Shown: positions 1-7,016, numbered from the stretch's first letter. The stretch: 12,466 bases of DNA from Acidobacteriota bacterium (GCA_021814085.1 JAKAJA010000020.1:1-12466); one strand, 5' to 3'. Notes: a model not told the origin generated them from the letters alone. Numbers and translations: made by a program.

Positions 1-1021
1 CGCCGTTGATCTCGCCGTAGATGGCCTCGGCGATGGCCTCCTGGCTCTCCTCGTAGTCCGCGGTTCCCGCCTGCGGCTCCCGCATGGGGTTCCACCGCAC
101 CGAAGCCCGGCTCAGCGGGTTGAAGACCCAGAGGCTGGGTGCGTCCAGTCCCGCGAGCCCGAGCCGGATGTGCTGGGCCATGTCTCCCTTGAAGTCCAGG
201 ACGAAGACCGACTGTCCCTTGCCCGGCAGCTCGCGGCTCCAGGGCAGCGCGAGAGAGGTGGTCTTGCCCGAGCCCGTGGGAGCCACCACGACCGTCTGCT
301 GGAGCTTGGCGATCTCAGGCGCCACGAAGTAGTTCGTGGGGCGCCCTTCATCGTAAAGACGCCCGATGCAAAGGCGCCCGCAAAGCGGCTTAGACTCCGG
401 CGCCGGCCAGGAGGGCGCCTTGACGAGCAGTCCCGCGCGTTTCAAATCCGAAAGCCTCGCAGCGCCGGAAAGGTCCATGAGGTCGTAGGCGTGGGGCCGG
501 CGCAGGATGTCGCTTGCCCGCAACCTGTCGCGCCTGACGCGGAGGAAACCCACGAAGAACGCCGTTGCTGCGGAAACCAGAAGGCTCGTTGTTCTCCACC
601 AGGCCTGCCCGAAAGGGGACAGGTCCGCGGGCAGGAGCACTTGAGGGAGCAGGTAAGCCAAGCCGAGCAGCATGAGGATCCCTATGGTCCAGTGGGCGGC
701 GCTGTAGTGATCCTTCCACAGCCGGTTGCCCATGCCGTAGGCAACGGGCGCCAGGGCGAGCGCCAGAGCGCACAGCAGGAACAGCAGGGGCCGAGCCAAA
801 AAAGGGTTCAGGATGATCTTGGTGAGGGCGTTGTGATCCCACACCAGGAGCCTCCCGATGAACGCCGCCCTCGTGCCCTTAGCCGCATCAAGATAGGACT
901 CCACCTCGAAGGCCCCGCCCACCCAAAGCGCGACGGCCAGGGCGACCCCTCCCGCCAGAATCAGCGTGCGCTCCAAGTCTTCCGAGTGGTGTTCCAGCCG
1001 GGGTTGCGACGTGCTGGACAT
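1..1021 (-). CDS. Type IV coupling protein, VirD4/TraG-like (C-terminal part outside window)
   Basis: Likely couples the relaxosome to a type IV secretion channel and powers DNA transfer at the inner membrane. About 340 residues are visible and the frame is open to the left edge, so the gene is partial. The N-terminus carries about four hydrophobic segments (roughly residues 19-38, 79-96, 111-131 and 145-160). Then comes a Walker A motif, APTGSGKTT, at residues 247-255, and a following VFVLDFKGDM segment typical of the VirD4/TraG ATPase fold, then a VRWNP segment. The ATG at 1021 follows a purine-rich GGAGAGGGAG ribosome site. It starts 38 bp after the relaxase stop, which fits one transfer operon. 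The family call rests on the Walker A context, the N-terminal membrane region and the relaxase neighbour; the exact subfamily cannot be told without the rest of the gene. Confidence 0.85.
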   Translation of the reverse strand, partial: MSSTSQPRLEHHSEDLERTLILAGGVALAVALWVGGAFEVESYLDAAKGTRAAFIGRLLVWDHNALTKIILNPFLARPLLFLLCALALALAPVAYGMGNRLWKDHYSAAHWTIGILMLLGLAYLLPQVLLPADLSPFGQAWWRTTSLLVSAATAFFVGFLRVRRDRLRASDILRRPHAYDLMDLSGAARLSDLKRAGLLVKAPSWPAPESKPLCGRLCIGRLYDEGRPTNYFVAPEIAKLQQTVVVAPTGSGKTTSLALPWSRELPGKGQSVFVLDFKGDMAQHIRLGLAGLDAPSLWVFNPLSRASVRWNPMREPQAGTADYEESQEAIAEAIYGEING

Positions 1022-1059
1022 GAAAGAACTCCCTCTCCTCGCGTGGCCTATGCCTGGTG

Positions 1060-2364
1060 CTACCAGCTTTCGGCGCCGTCCTCGTGGCCCCCGCGGTGGC
1101 GGGGCCGCTCCTGCCTCAGATCCTCGCGGGTGGGAAGTCCCTCGGTGCCCCGCGCGCCGTGCGGATCCCGCGTCGCGGACTCCACTTGGCGCATGAGGGT
1201 CGTGACGAGGCCTCCCGCTTCCCGTCCCGCTGCCCGGGTGACGCTGGCCGCGACGGCCACCTCCTGGCGCTCGGCGTTCTCCTGAAGGCGGCTTGAGATT
1301 CGGTCGGGCGTGCTTTGGTAGAGCCGCTGGGCGGAGACGTCCTGGTGCACGAGTCCCTGAGGGTCTTTGAAGGAGAAGCGGTAGAGGCCGTCCTCGCCCA
1401 GATTGGCCTTGACTCCCTTGCGTTCCAGCGCGTCCCGGAAGGCCTCATGGTGCTTGGAGGTACGGAGGGCCTCGATGATCCGTCCCCGAAGGTCTCGCTG
1501 CCATGAGTACGGGCCGGCTTGTTCCTCCCTGAGGCGCCTGCGGTACCCTTCCGGGTCCCGCCGCAATTGCTCCTTCTGCTGGGCGAATTTCTCCACCAGG
1601 TGGACCCGCTGGTAGCTTTCGCCTAGGCGGCCCTCGCGCGAGGCGCGGTGTTTCCCGCCCCGGTCGGTCATGCTGTAGCTGTACTTATCGCCCCGGATGC
1701 GAAGCTCCACGCCCCGCTCCTTGAGCCGTGCCTTGAACTCTCCCTCGGAGAAGGCGCGCCTGCCCGCCTCCCGGATGCGGTCCTGCATGTCCAACCTCCA
1801 CGAGTATCTGCTCCCGCCCCGCTCGGCCTGGCGGATGAACTTGTCGCTGGGCCGGTGCGGGTCTCTGACGCGGTCCAGCTCCCTCTGGATGCCGTGGGCC
1901 CTGGCCATCCGGTCGTTCACGTCCCGGAGGCGGTCCAGGTTGCGATTGTCGTCGTTGTATTTGCGACCATCCTGGTCGGTGGCGTTCCACACGACGTGAA
2001 CGTGGGGGTGGCCCTTTTCCCCGTGAACCACAACCAGATAATCGTACCTCTGAGCGATGCCGACCTCCTTGGCCCACGCCTCGCCGTAGTCGCGGATCTT
2101 GGCGTGGTTCGGTGTTCCGTCCGGCTTGGCCAGGTCTCCCAGATCGTGGCGCTCGAAGCTCAAGGCCACGTGGTAGTACTCCCGTCCCCCACGCTGGCCA
2201 AATTGCTCGCGGGTCGCTTTGAACTCCCGCTCGACCGCCTCGCCATCTCGGCCGGCCACACTTCCACCGAGGGCCTGCACCCGGTTGCCCGCCTCGTTCT
2301 GGTTCAGGAGATAAGAAATCATCTTCGAGCTTTCTCCGCCGTGCGAAATCTTTAAGACCGGCAT
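1060..2364 (-). CDS. MOBP-type relaxase / mobilization nuclease
   Basis: 434 residues. Nicks one strand at oriT and stays covalently bound through a tyrosine. Visible motifs: candidate catalytic Tyr18 in MISYLLNQ; a second conserved stretch YHVALSF near residues 64-70; and the metal-binding motif H114-x-E116-xx-H119-x-H121-x-H123-xxx-N127, which fits the HxD/E-xx-HxHxHxxxN pattern of MOBP relaxases. The C-terminal half holds two diverged copies of a module of about 75 residues, each starting with YSW (near residues 183 and 275 by rough count), described in the findings. I chose ATG 2364 because the relaxase domain begins there (MPVLKISHGG) and it lies 16 bp after the mobC stop; the frame stays open further upstream but that part overlaps mobC. 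The Shine-Dalgarno is weak, so coupling to mobC translation is plausible. Confidence 0.9.
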   Translation of the reverse strand: MPVLKISHGGESSKMISYLLNQNEAGNRVQALGGSVAGRDGEAVEREFKATREQFGQRGGREYYHVALSFERHDLGDLAKPDGTPNHAKIRDYGEAWAKEVGIAQRYDYLVVVHGEKGHPHVHVVWNATDQDGRKYNDDNRNLDRLRDVNDRMARAHGIQRELDRVRDPHRPSDKFIRQAERGGSRYSWRLDMQDRIREAGRRAFSEGEFKARLKERGVELRIRGDKYSYSMTDRGGKHRASREGRLGESYQRVHLVEKFAQQKEQLRRDPEGYRRRLREEQAGPYSWQRDLRGRIIEALRTSKHHEAFRDALERKGVKANLGEDGLYRFSFKDPQGLVHQDVSAQRLYQSTPDRISSRLQENAERQEVAVAASVTRAAGREAGGLVTTLMRQVESATRDPHGARGTEGLPTREDLRQERPRHRGGHEDGAESW

Positions 2365-2380
2365 CGCCAAATGGGCCGGC

Positions 2381-2710
2381 TCAGTGGAGGAGCACTTTGA
2401 GCAGGTCGTTGACGGACGCTCGAAGAGCGTCCACCTGCTTCGGGTTCCCGTGCCCGCTGTTCGCCTGCCGGGCGAGCTGGTTGATGTTGCCTCCCATGCT
2501 TCGGATGGCGCGGTACACATCCTCGGGGAAGCGTGGGACCGCCGTGAGGCAGGATCCCAATGACAGCTCGCGGAGCATCGTGGCGGGTTTCAGATTGGCG
2601 ATCCGCGCCTGCTCAACCACATGCCGGTATTCCTTCTGGGAGTACCTCACGTTGATCCTGTGAGGACGAGGGCGGGATTTTTTGACGGAGGCGATGGCGT
2701 CTTCAGTCAT
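2381..2710 (-). CDS. mobC: MobC-family relaxosome accessory protein
   Basis: 109 residues. Auxiliary DNA-binding protein that helps the relaxase open oriT. The N-terminal part (RINVRYSQKEYRHVVEQAR, about residues 19-37) looks like a ribbon-helix-helix DNA-binding segment, and the C-terminal part carries the MobC family hallmark MGGNINQLARQAN (about residues 71-83). The start at 2710 is chosen because a GGAG sits 7-8 nt upstream (GGAGATCACCCATG) and homology-like content starts here; the frame extends upstream to 2851 without a better start. It is followed after 16 bp by the relaxase. The oriT of such cassettes normally lies just upstream of mobC, which here is the gene-poor stretch 2711-2950. 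Confidence 0.88.
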   Translation of the reverse strand: MTEDAIASVKKSRPRPHRINVRYSQKEYRHVVEQARIANLKPATMLRELSLGSCLTAVPRFPEDVYRAIRSMGGNINQLARQANSGHGNPKQVDALRASVNDLLKVLLH

Positions 2711-3119
2711 GGGTGATCTCCAGGTCTGGGGTGTCGGGGCGGAGCCCTGACATGGACCCCGCATGGCGGGTGAAACCGGCGACAGCTGGGGTGGATGGGC
2801 GCCCGCCGGGGCGCCCCATCCGGTGCTTGCGCTCCTCTCTTCGCGGGTCATTCCCCCCAGGCTGTCGTCGCCCGGGTTCGGGGCTCGGGTTGGATTGCGT
2901 CGCGGCGGAGCAGCTCAACGACGGACTTCTTTTCTCCGGGGAAAACCCCCTTTCACCCGCCACATCCGCCACACCGATGGAAACACTGGACTTAGGCAAA
3001 TAGGCCATCCGCCACAAACTCGCCGTTGTGACCAGCTTGGGCAAGAGGTAAGTGCTTTGACATGAGGCGTGTGGCGGGTGTGGCGGATCGAAGAAATGGC
3101 ATGGCCGGGAAACGCTCAC
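2703..3119 (-). CDS. Possible small ORF bridging DUF3631 gene and mobC
   Basis: A 138-codon frame that starts with GTG at 3119, overlaps the TGA of the DUF3631 gene by four bases (GTGA), and has AAGGGAGGG four bases upstream. It ends eight bases inside mobC, so it exactly fills the space between the two genes. Residues 12-22 or so (PPHPPHASCQST) repeat the tail of the DUF3631 protein (PPHPPQTSLQST), because the 200-bp DNA repeat preserves frame here. Against it: the rest is Pro/Arg/Gly/Ser-rich with no recognisable domain, and long open frames arise by chance at this GC content. It could be a real coupled gene, a site of frameshifting from the DUF3631 gene, or merely non-coding repeat DNA. 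I do not recognise a family. Confidence 0.3.
   Translation of the reverse strand: MSVSRPCHFFDPPHPPHASCQSTYLLPKLVTTASLWRMAYLPKSSVSIGVADVAGERGFSPEKRSPSLSCSAATQSNPSPEPGRRQPGGNDPRREERKHRMGRPGGRPSTPAVAGFTRHAGSMSGLRPDTPDLEITHD
2711..2952. other. GC-rich non-coding stretch upstream of mobC, candidate oriT region
   Basis: About 240 bp without a recognised gene apart from the doubtful bridging ORF. It contains short inverted repeats: CCCGC-ATG-GCGGG at 2758-2770, an imperfect arm pair GGATGGGCGCC / GGCGCCCCATCC at 2793-2820, and a near-palindrome around TTTTCTCCGGGGAAAA at 2930-2945. Position directly upstream of a mobC-relaxase pair is where oriT usually sits. No certain nic consensus is seen. Confidence 0.35.
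2793..2820. repeat. Imperfect inverted repeat, candidate oriT hairpin
   Basis: GGATGGGCGCC and GGCGCCCCATCC pair with a one-base bulge around a short GC spacer. It lies about 85 bp upstream of the mobC start. MOBP oriT sites typically have such an inverted repeat a few bases before nic. That it serves this role is inference. Confidence 0.3.
2953..3089. repeat. GTGGCGG dyad, unit 1
   Basis: Left arm CCGCCACATCCGCCACA at 2957-2973 and right arm TGTGGCGGGTGTGGCGG at 3070-3086 face each other. An extra copy, CATCCGCCACAAAC, lies at 3006-3019. Between them are GACTTAG (2989-2995) and AAGTGCTTTG (3050-3059). The arms recur exactly 200 bp to the right as unit 2: 19 of 21 bases match in the left arm (2953-2973 against 3153-3173) and 31 of 37 in the right (3050-3086 against 3250-3286), while the interior is largely diverged. 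This is a candidate protein-binding or origin array. Confidence 0.85.
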
Positions 3120-4672
3120 TTTTCCCTCCCTTGGGGCTCATAGGCGTTTTCCTCATCCGCCACATGCGCCACATGGTTGACAATGCCAGACTTAGCACCG
3201 TCAACGATGTCAAAATGGGCTCCGTTTGTGGCGGATGCGGTCTGGGCGAAAGTGCTTTGTAATGAAGTCTGTGGCGGATGTGGCGGCACGGGGGGGAGAT
3301 ATCGGGAAAAGGCGTCGGTGAAGTGGGCCGGTTCGTAGCCTCGCCGCGTCACCTCATCTTGCCGCCACTTGATGGGGTTGATGCCGAAGGGATGGAGAAT
3401 CGCCGCGAGCTGACGCGCGCTCAACGGGCTCCGGTCTCTCCATTCGGGCCAGGGGCGCTCCTCCATGCGGCGCAGGTAGTCGAGGATCTCCTCGGAGACC
3501 AGCCTCACCATGCCGCGGGATTGAAAAAGCGCCCGCAGGTCTTCGAGAAGGAGGATGCCGACGGAGGTGTCGCCAGCGGCAAGGGCACAGAGCCGGCCGG
3601 CGCTTTCGCGCGCCCGCCGGGGCCATTCCTCGCCCACCAGGTCGGCGATGGATAGGAGGGGCCGCCAGTTGTCCCGCGCCCGGTCTCGCGTGATGGAGGA
3701 GGGGATGTCGGGGTCGGCGAATCGCAGCTCGTCCACGTGGTCCATCGCCCAGCGTGCGGCCATGCTCCGGAGGTCCTCCATGTCGCCAAGCCGGTGGAGC
3801 TGGAGCCGCTCGATGGTTTCGGATCGTGAGCGCCGCCTCATTCGGATCGTCACGGATCGGTCGGCCAGCGTGGCGGGCAGTTCGCCGATGAGGGCGATGG
3901 CTTTGGGGGTCCACGTGCTGAACATGGACACCTGGTGGTCATCACCGGTCACGCGGGTCACGTATGCCTGGCTCCGCATGTGGCCGCTGTTGAGGATGCC
4001 GCGGAGTCCCTCCGAGTCGCTGATGAACGTGTCCGCTTCGTCCAGAAGGAGGGTCGGCTTGAAATAATCCGTCACCCGGAACACGGCCGAAGGCGTGATA
4101 TTGGCGGAGGTGAGCGGGCGAGGAACCAGGGCGCTGAGAAGAGCCAAGGCCGTGCTCTTCCCGCAGCCCTTGTCCGGGCTCGTAAGCGCCAGGATCGGAG
4201 AAATCTCGAAGGCCTCATGGGCGTGGGCCAGCAGGACCCAGAGAATGAAGGGCACCATCTGGTCGGCCCCTAGGGCCAGGTACCGGCCCACCGTTTGCTC
4301 CAACTTCGCCAGAAGCGCACCGCCAGGAACCGCTTCGGACCAGAGGTCAGGGTCCTGAAAGGCGATGGCCCCAGCGCCGCGCGCATCGCTGCTCGGCCTG
4401 ACGGACGGAGGCATGGCCGCGTCCACGATCCGGCCCGGGCTGGCGAAGCCCAGCACTCTCAGCCTTTTTACCGCACCTTCGCGGGCCAGTTCCCGGGAGA
4501 TTTCATCCATGCTCTTGAGGGCCTCCTTGAAGTGGCCTAGGGCTGCCATCACGTGGCTGGAACTCGGTCCTTCCTCCAGCTGGTCCAGCATGGCCAATGC
4601 TTCCTCAGGTGACGTGGAGGCGGCAGCCTCCGAATCCGCAAGGGCGGTGAGGTTGCCCAGCCTGGCGGCCAT
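3116..4672 (-). CDS. DUF3631-domain P-loop ATPase, putative replication protein
   Basis: 518 residues. A P-loop ATPase of the kind found next to primases on plasmids, prophages and integrative elements; a helicase-like or replication-initiation role is inferred from family context. Walker A is SPDKGCGKST with Lys172, Walker B is LLLDEAD with Asp211-Glu212. The region between about residues 330 and 460 matches the DUF3631 type (ADRSVTIRMRRR near 275, SIADLVGEEWP, EEILDYLRRMEERPWPEW). ATG 4672 overlaps the TAA of the prim-pol gene (TAATG), which fixes the start by translational coupling. The last 60 residues or so are low-complexity (PPVPPHPP, VAHVAD) and are encoded by the GTGGCGG repeat array, suggesting that DNA-level constraint shapes the protein tail. 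Confidence 0.85.
   Translation of the reverse strand: MAARLGNLTALADSEAAASTSPEEALAMLDQLEEGPSSSHVMAALGHFKEALKSMDEISRELAREGAVKRLRVLGFASPGRIVDAAMPPSVRPSSDARGAGAIAFQDPDLWSEAVPGGALLAKLEQTVGRYLALGADQMVPFILWVLLAHAHEAFEISPILALTSPDKGCGKSTALALLSALVPRPLTSANITPSAVFRVTDYFKPTLLLDEADTFISDSEGLRGILNSGHMRSQAYVTRVTGDDHQVSMFSTWTPKAIALIGELPATLADRSVTIRMRRRSRSETIERLQLHRLGDMEDLRSMAARWAMDHVDELRFADPDIPSSITRDRARDNWRPLLSIADLVGEEWPRRARESAGRLCALAAGDTSVGILLLEDLRALFQSRGMVRLVSEEILDYLRRMEERPWPEWRDRSPLSARQLAAILHPFGINPIKWRQDEVTRRGYEPAHFTDAFSRYLPPVPPHPPQTSLQSTFAQTASATNGAHFDIVDGAKSGIVNHVAHVADEENAYEPQGREK
3153..3289. repeat. GTGGCGG dyad, unit 2 (inside DUF3631 coding tail)
   Basis: Left arm ATCCGCCACATGCGCCACA at 3155-3173, internal GTTTGTGGCGGATG at 3224-3237, right arm TGTGGCGGATGTGGCGG at 3270-3286. 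The outer right arm is a perfect 17-bp reverse complement of the outer left arm of unit 1, and the internal copy is a perfect 14-bp reverse complement of 3006-3019. All three pairs across the two units are centred at 3121.5. The DNA encodes the PPHPP and VAHVAD stretches of the DUF3631 protein tail. Confidence 0.85.
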
Positions 4673-5508
4673 TAGCGCTTGCCCCTTCGGCGCAGCTCCG
4701 CCCCGGCGATAGAGTCGATGGTTCGCATGATTTCCGTTTCCGCTAGCGGAGGCCGGCAAGTCTGCAGGTTCCAGCTCCGAAGGAGTCCAAGGGTGATGTA
4801 GGGGTCCACGCGGTGGCGCAGGAGGTGGCCCGCGAGCCTGGCCAAGCTGGAGTTACGCTGGCCTTCATGCACCCCCGCAAGCACCAGGTTGCTGATGGAG
4901 GTTCTCGGCGCAGCCGGCCCGGAGCATCTGCCGGGTTGAGTGAGCCTCTCCACGAGCCACGCCGGCATGGGAGAGGGTTCCGCGTGCGCCGGATGCCGGA
5001 CCCCATCCCATGCATAGCGGCGTCCGCTCGCGTGCAGGGATGGGGCCACCACGATGTATCCTCCGTCTCCGCGCACATCCAGCCCCGGAGCCAGCGTCCC
5101 CGCCGAATTGGGGATCCGCTGGCCCGGGTGTTTGAAAAGGAGATGGCGCCCGCCACTGCCGGTCTGGGCCTCCACTGTAGAGGGCAGTTCACCGCACAGG
5201 CGCTCAAGCGCTTCGAGCCCGGCTTGGCCGCCGTGTCTCGGGTCCACGTCCAGGACCACAAGGCCCGAAGCCTCTCCGGTCATCAGGCCGATGTTGGCGT
5301 CGGGCCAGCGCCCCCACCAGCTCCGGATCATGCCGGACCGAGTGGTGGCGTTATCGGGCCACCGCGCGATGCGGGGGTGCTTGCCCGGGGTATCGCATGT
5401 TGGGCTGCCGCACGAGCAATGCTCGCTCTCGATGGTGTGGAGCGGAAAGACGGGATACCCCTTCTGCCCGTACCACTGCGCGGCCTTGCCCATTCTTGAT
5501 TGAGGCAC
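4672..5508 (-). CDS. Bifunctional primase-polymerase (prim-pol) with PriCT-type C-terminus
   Basis: 278 residues from GTG. Likely synthesises primers for replication of the element. A Cys-rich loop CSCGSPTC (residues 31-38) leads into PGKHPR, as is common in this family. The prim-pol catalytic acidic pair is D87-x-D89 in VVLDVDPRHGG; His122 in SGGRHLLF and the GLDVRGDGGYIVVAPS segment complete the active-site region. Residues about 210-272 (HEGQRNSSLARLAGHLL ... PPLAETEIMRTIDSI) match a PriCT-1-like domain. I chose GTG at 5508, two bases after the HTH gene's stop, because GGTGAG lies at proper distance; the ATG five codons later (5493) has no ribosome site. It overlaps the DUF3631 start. A much longer open frame upstream, to 6519, is out of frame with the genes there and is not coding. 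Confidence 0.87.
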   Translation of the reverse strand: MPQSRMGKAAQWYGQKGYPVFPLHTIESEHCSCGSPTCDTPGKHPRIARWPDNATTRSGMIRSWWGRWPDANIGLMTGEASGLVVLDVDPRHGGQAGLEALERLCGELPSTVEAQTGSGGRHLLFKHPGQRIPNSAGTLAPGLDVRGDGGYIVVAPSLHASGRRYAWDGVRHPAHAEPSPMPAWLVERLTQPGRCSGPAAPRTSISNLVLAGVHEGQRNSSLARLAGHLLRHRVDPYITLGLLRSWNLQTCRPPLAETEIMRTIDSIAGAELRRRGKR

Positions 5509-5510
5509 GA

Positions 5511-5750
5511 TTAGCTCACCTTTCCCGATGGGGGATTCCAGTTGTCCAATGTCATGACGGCCATCACCTTCAGCACCCGATCCAGTTCCGACTGTTTGAA
5601 CCGGAGGAGTCGCCCCAACTTGATGTGGCTGATTTCCCTCCGCTGGACCCGGTTGTAGATGCTCTTGATGGGAACCCTGAGATACTCGGCTGCCTCCTTG
5701 GGGGTCAGAAGGCCAGCACTCCTGTTTACGCCAGTGAACTCCGTAGTCAT
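5511..5750 (-). CDS. Excisionase/AlpA-type helix-turn-helix protein
   Basis: 79 residues. A small winged or MerR-like HTH DNA-binding protein of the excisionase type: LLTPKEAAEYLRVPIKSIYNRVQRREI (starting near residue 14), then HIKLGRLLRFKQSELDRVL, the typical family ending. ATG 5750 has AAAGGA seven bases upstream. It leads the operon with the prim-pol (two-base gap) and DUF3631 genes. A perfect 17-bp palindrome lies 15 bp upstream of the start, so autoregulation is likely. Roles known for such proteins on mobile elements include excision control and activation of transfer or replication genes; which applies here cannot be told. Confidence 0.83.
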   Translation of the reverse strand: MTTEFTGVNRSAGLLTPKEAAEYLRVPIKSIYNRVQRREISHIKLGRLLRFKQSELDRVLKVMAVMTLDNWNPPSGKVS

Positions 5751-5764
5751 GCGGTGTCCTTTCT

Positions 5765-5781
5765 GGTCCCACCGTGGGACC
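5765..5781. promoter_or_regulatory. Perfect 17-bp palindrome, candidate operator of HTH-prim-pol operon
   Basis: GGTCCCAC-C-GTGGGACC, eight-base arms around one base, 15 bp upstream of the HTH gene start. With the -10-like TATAGT just upstream it would cover the transcription start region, a classical repressor position. The HTH protein itself is the natural candidate ligand (inference). Confidence 0.5.
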
Positions 5782-5787
5782 GCCATG

Positions 5788-5793
5788 ACTATA
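5788..5793 (-). promoter_or_regulatory. -10-like element for HTH-prim-pol operon
   Basis: TATAGT on the minus strand, 38-43 bp before the ATG at 5750. No good -35 is present 17 bp upstream (GGCCTT), so the promoter would be weak or activator-dependent. Confidence 0.3.
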
Positions 5794-5821
5794 GGGGACT
5801 GGTGAGAAGGAAGGCCAGCGT

Positions 5822-5850
5822 TTTTCACCCCCCGAGAAGGGGGTTGAAAA
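5822..5850. repeat. Inverted repeat with G/C core
   Basis: TTTTCACCCCCC-GAGAA-GGGGGTTGAAAA: 12-base arms with one mismatch around a five-base loop. T-run and A-run are on the wrong sides for an intrinsic terminator on either strand. It lies between the unknown 375-residue gene and the HTH gene, upstream of the promoter-like element, so it may be a second regulatory site. Confidence 0.5.
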
Positions 5851-5888
5851 GCGCCGAGCATGATGATGAAGTGATTGTCTGGTGAGGG

Positions 5889-7016
5889 TTACAGCGTGGT
5901 CAGTGCCGTGCCGGCCTGGGGGGATGAAACGCGCCCCTTGTGGTTTCTGTCGCTCAAATGCAGCGTATTTCTCACCCGAAGGCCGTAGAAGGACTCGACC
6001 CATTGCCACGCCGCACGGTAATCGGCGTTCTTCGGACACGCCCCCTCGCCGCCCCGTCCTTTCGGGAACAACCTCGCGTAGCGGATGTCGTGACAGCGCT
6101 GCCAGTCCGCGGCCGTCATGAAATAGAGGTCGGGACGAAACCTGAGATCGTCGGGAACCGACTTCACCAAGCGAAGGGCCTCCGCGTAAAGGGGCTTGGC
6201 GTCGAAGATCGGCAACCCCCAGAAAGGCGGCGAGTAAGGGGAGGTCTCCTGCTGGACGGCTTGCGCGGACTTCCTGCCCGCTCCCCCGGTGCCGGCATCT
6301 GAAGTGTGGACTAGCCGCCGGCACCTCACCGACTTGATGTACGTCTCGTTGCGCCTCCGGTCGTAGTCCCAGTCTTCCCGCGTAGGCATGTCGAACGCCG
6401 CCGCCGCCCTGTCGAACGCGTATTGAACGTCCCTCTCGATGAAGCTCGGCACGACCTTGTCTCGGGCCGCAGAGTAGGCTCTTCGGATAAACTGGGATTC
6501 CAGCAAGCCGAAGATGCATGAGGACTTCATGAACATGAGGGCGAAAAGAGACTCGATGTGCCGCCGGCTCATCACGGGCAGGTCGGTCAGAGGAAACGTG
6601 GCCTGGGCAAGGAGGTCCTGGACCTCGTCCGAAAACTCGGTAGGCGAGTCAGGGAAGCTCAGGGGAGGCACCAAGAACCCCTCCGCCAGGCTCCCGTATA
6701 CCTGGGCCGTAGGTCCCGCCGCCAAGTGCCCCTGGCCATAGGCCGGCTGGCAAAGAAACCACGCCAGCGCCAGCAAGGTCACCGACCCGTTGTTGGGCGA
6801 GAAGGACCGAACCTTTGGGTCCCGCACCCGGTATCCGAACTCGGGGCCAGGCAAGGTCCAGAACGGTCCTTGGTCGCCTTGGGAGTTTTTGAAGAGCCAG
6901 AAGGCCGTGTGAAGGGGGTAAGTATCGTCTTTGCCTCGTTCCAGCACTTCCCAGAGGTTCTTCGGCGGGCCGGGTATCTGCCTGCCGTAACGTCGAGACC
7001 TATTGACGCCTGGCAT
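5889..7016 (-). CDS. Hypothetical protein, no recognised domain
   Basis: 375 residues. I do not recognise the family. The protein is Trp/Pro/Phe-rich in its first 100 residues, has two moderately hydrophobic stretches (TLLALAWFLC near 80; ESLFALMFMKSSCIFGLLE near 155) that look more like buried helices than membrane spans, and a charged region around residues 185-225 (WDYDRRRNETYIKSVRCRR). No nucleotidyltransferase, P-loop or nuclease signature is evident. ATG 7016 has GGGGGAG about five bases upstream, so I prefer it over the ATG at 7034, which has no ribosome site. It begins 81 bp after the AbiEi-like gene on the same strand and could be its partner, in the position where a toxin would be expected. 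Function is unknown. Confidence 0.7.
   Translation of the reverse strand: MPGVNRSRRYGRQIPGPPKNLWEVLERGKDDTYPLHTAFWLFKNSQGDQGPFWTLPGPEFGYRVRDPKVRSFSPNNGSVTLLALAWFLCQPAYGQGHLAAGPTAQVYGSLAEGFLVPPLSFPDSPTEFSDEVQDLLAQATFPLTDLPVMSRRHIESLFALMFMKSSCIFGLLESQFIRRAYSAARDKVVPSFIERDVQYAFDRAAAAFDMPTREDWDYDRRRNETYIKSVRCRRLVHTSDAGTGGAGRKSAQAVQQETSPYSPPFWGLPIFDAKPLYAEALRLVKSVPDDLRFRPDLYFMTAADWQRCHDIRYARLFPKGRGGEGACPKNADYRAAWQWVESFYGLRVRNTLHLSDRNHKGRVSSPQAGTALTTL

Noticed and set aside
170..1285. Plus-strand open frame of 371 codons
   Set aside because: Antisense to the coupling protein and relaxase end; composition is Arg/Pro/Gly-rich with no domain.
1648..2355. Plus-strand open frame of 235 codons
   Set aside because: Lies fully opposite the relaxase catalytic domain, whose motifs are clear; a GC-rich shadow frame.
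2953..3289. CRISPR array
   Set aside because: Repeats are short, face both ways, and spacing is 200 bp rather than repeat-spacer units.
5822..5850. Intrinsic terminator
   Set aside because: The stem is strong, but T and A runs are on the wrong sides for termination on either strand.
5509..6519. Long upstream extension of the prim-pol frame
   Set aside because: It runs out of frame through the HTH gene and the 375-residue gene; the prim-pol domain begins only near 5508.
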